Shown: piece after piece, positions 21,268 to 21,617 of the stretch
How positions within the stretch are numbered: position 1 is the first letter of the stretch
Layout: every line of letters starts with the position of its first letter
Origin: Burkholderiales bacterium UBA2647
GTDB lineage: Bacteria > Pseudomonadota > Gammaproteobacteria > Burkholderiales > Burkholderiaceae_E
Assembly (NCBI GenBank): GCA_002359635.1
Contig: DENJ01000036.1
Span: 35,059-56,675, forward strand
Reading direction: 5' to 3'
DNA length: 21,617 nt
The notes under the pieces: model-generated
The model's database searches: none
Seen by the model: only the letters and a program-made list of their open reading frames with translations
What the model was told of the DNA's origin: nothing
Made by a program: the position numbers and the translations under genes

Positions 21268-21617
21268 ATGTTTAGCACCTTCGCCAAAAAGTTCTGGCTC
21301 GCGATCAGCGTGAGCACCTTTGTTTTAGGCTTGGTAAACGCGCAAGCACAGGAAAAAGTGTTGCGTATTGCCATGACCGCTGCCGACATTCCCCGAACCC
21401 TTGGTCAACCCGACCAGGGATTTGAAGGCAATCGGTTCACCGGCATCCCAATGTATGACGCGCTCACCCACTGGGATCTGTCAAAAGCCGACGCAGCGAG
21501 TGTTTTGATCCCGGGTCTGGCGACCTCCTGGGCGGTAGACGCCAAGGACAGGACCAAATGGATCTTCAAACTTCGCTCAGGCGTGAAGTTTCACGACGGG
21601 TCAGCATTCAATGCCGA
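21268..21617 (+). CDS. ABC transporter solute-binding protein, family 5 (DppA/OppA-like), N-terminal part
   Basis: Partial: about 116 residues are present from the ATG at 21268, and the frame is open at the window end. GGAGA lies nine bases upstream. Residues 1 to about 27 are a Sec signal peptide (KK, hydrophobic core WLAISVSTFVLGLV, then NAQAQ). The mature start EKVLRIAMTAADIPRTLG and the stretch LIPGLATSWAVDAKDRTKWIFKLRSGVKFHDGSAFNA match the family 5 solute-binding domain, whose members bind peptides, nickel, opines, glutathione or other small molecules for ABC import. The permease and ATPase genes would be expected beyond the right edge. The ligand cannot be named from this fragment. Confidence 0.9.
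   Translation, partial: MFSTFAKKFWLAISVSTFVLGLVNAQAQEKVLRIAMTAADIPRTLGQPDQGFEGNRFTGIPMYDALTHWDLSKADAASVLIPGLATSWAVDAKDRTKWIFKLRSGVKFHDGSAFNA

Noticed and set aside
21035..21313. A 92-aa plus-strand reading frame after the flavin-reductase gene
   Set aside because: It overlaps the stop of that gene and the well-supported start of the solute-binding protein in a different frame, has no recognisable domain and no SD; it is a shadow frame.

Overview
The window is a gene-dense stretch of chromosome (GC in the mid-50s % by eye) that reads as a bacterial catabolic region. The best taxonomic clue is the Bug/TctC-type solute receptor at 13599-14687. This family is greatly expanded in Burkholderiales, so a betaproteobacterium related to Alcaligenaceae, Burkholderiaceae or Comamonadaceae is the most likely host (inference). 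I see no rRNA, tRNA, CRISPR array, insertion sequence, phage gene or pseudogene. All genes are intact except the last, which runs off the right edge.

Layout. (1) 21-2790: an IlvD/Edd-family sugar-acid dehydratase (-) and an SMP-30/gluconolactonase-like lactonase (+), divergent across 37 bp; together they suggest a lactone to sugar acid to 2-keto-3-deoxy acid route. (2) 2825-9264 (-), a six-gene operon read right to left: a CoxG-like SRPBCC protein, a thiolase-fold protein lacking the catalytic cysteines, a Zn-ribbon/OB-fold (DUF35) partner, a beta-alanine:pyruvate-type aminotransferase, a CoA-acylating (methyl)malonate-semialdehyde dehydrogenase and an ACADL-like acyl-CoA dehydrogenase. The first three genes are joined by ATGA and TAATG overlaps. 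(3) 9361-10371 (+): an XdhC/CoxI-family molybdenum-cofactor protein, divergent from the CoxG operon, with a good dyad between them. (4) 10365-11141 (-): an SDR dehydrogenase. (5) 11280-15770 (+): class II aldolase/adducin protein, MmgE/PrpD protein, orphan Bug receptor and a D-isomer 2-hydroxyacid dehydrogenase. (6) 15734-20201 (-), read right to left: class III CoA-transferase, crotonase-fold protein, GlcD-type FAD-linked oxidase and a ketopantoate-reductase-like protein, packed with 13-nt, 1-nt and ATGA junctions. (7) 20349-21038 (+): a flavin-reductase-like split-barrel protein. (8) 21268 to the edge: the N-terminal part of a family 5 (DppA/OppA-like) solute-binding protein.

How they work together (inference). 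The minus-strand operon looks built to activate, oxidise and cleave an acyl-CoA, with a transaminase plus semialdehyde dehydrogenase turning an omega-amino acid or aldehyde into acetyl- or propionyl-CoA. The plus operon pairs one periplasmic carboxylate receptor with lyase- and dehydrogenase-type enzymes. The CoA-transferase operon would activate an organic acid and handle 2-hydroxy/2-oxo acids.

No transcription factor is encoded anywhere in the 21.6 kb, so all regulation must come from outside the window. Nothing here is a wholly unknown system. The most unusual part is the cysteine-less thiolase/DUF35 pair coupled to a CoxG-like protein and facing an XdhC gene, with no molybdenum hydroxylase in sight. 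Several enzymes also carry altered active sites.
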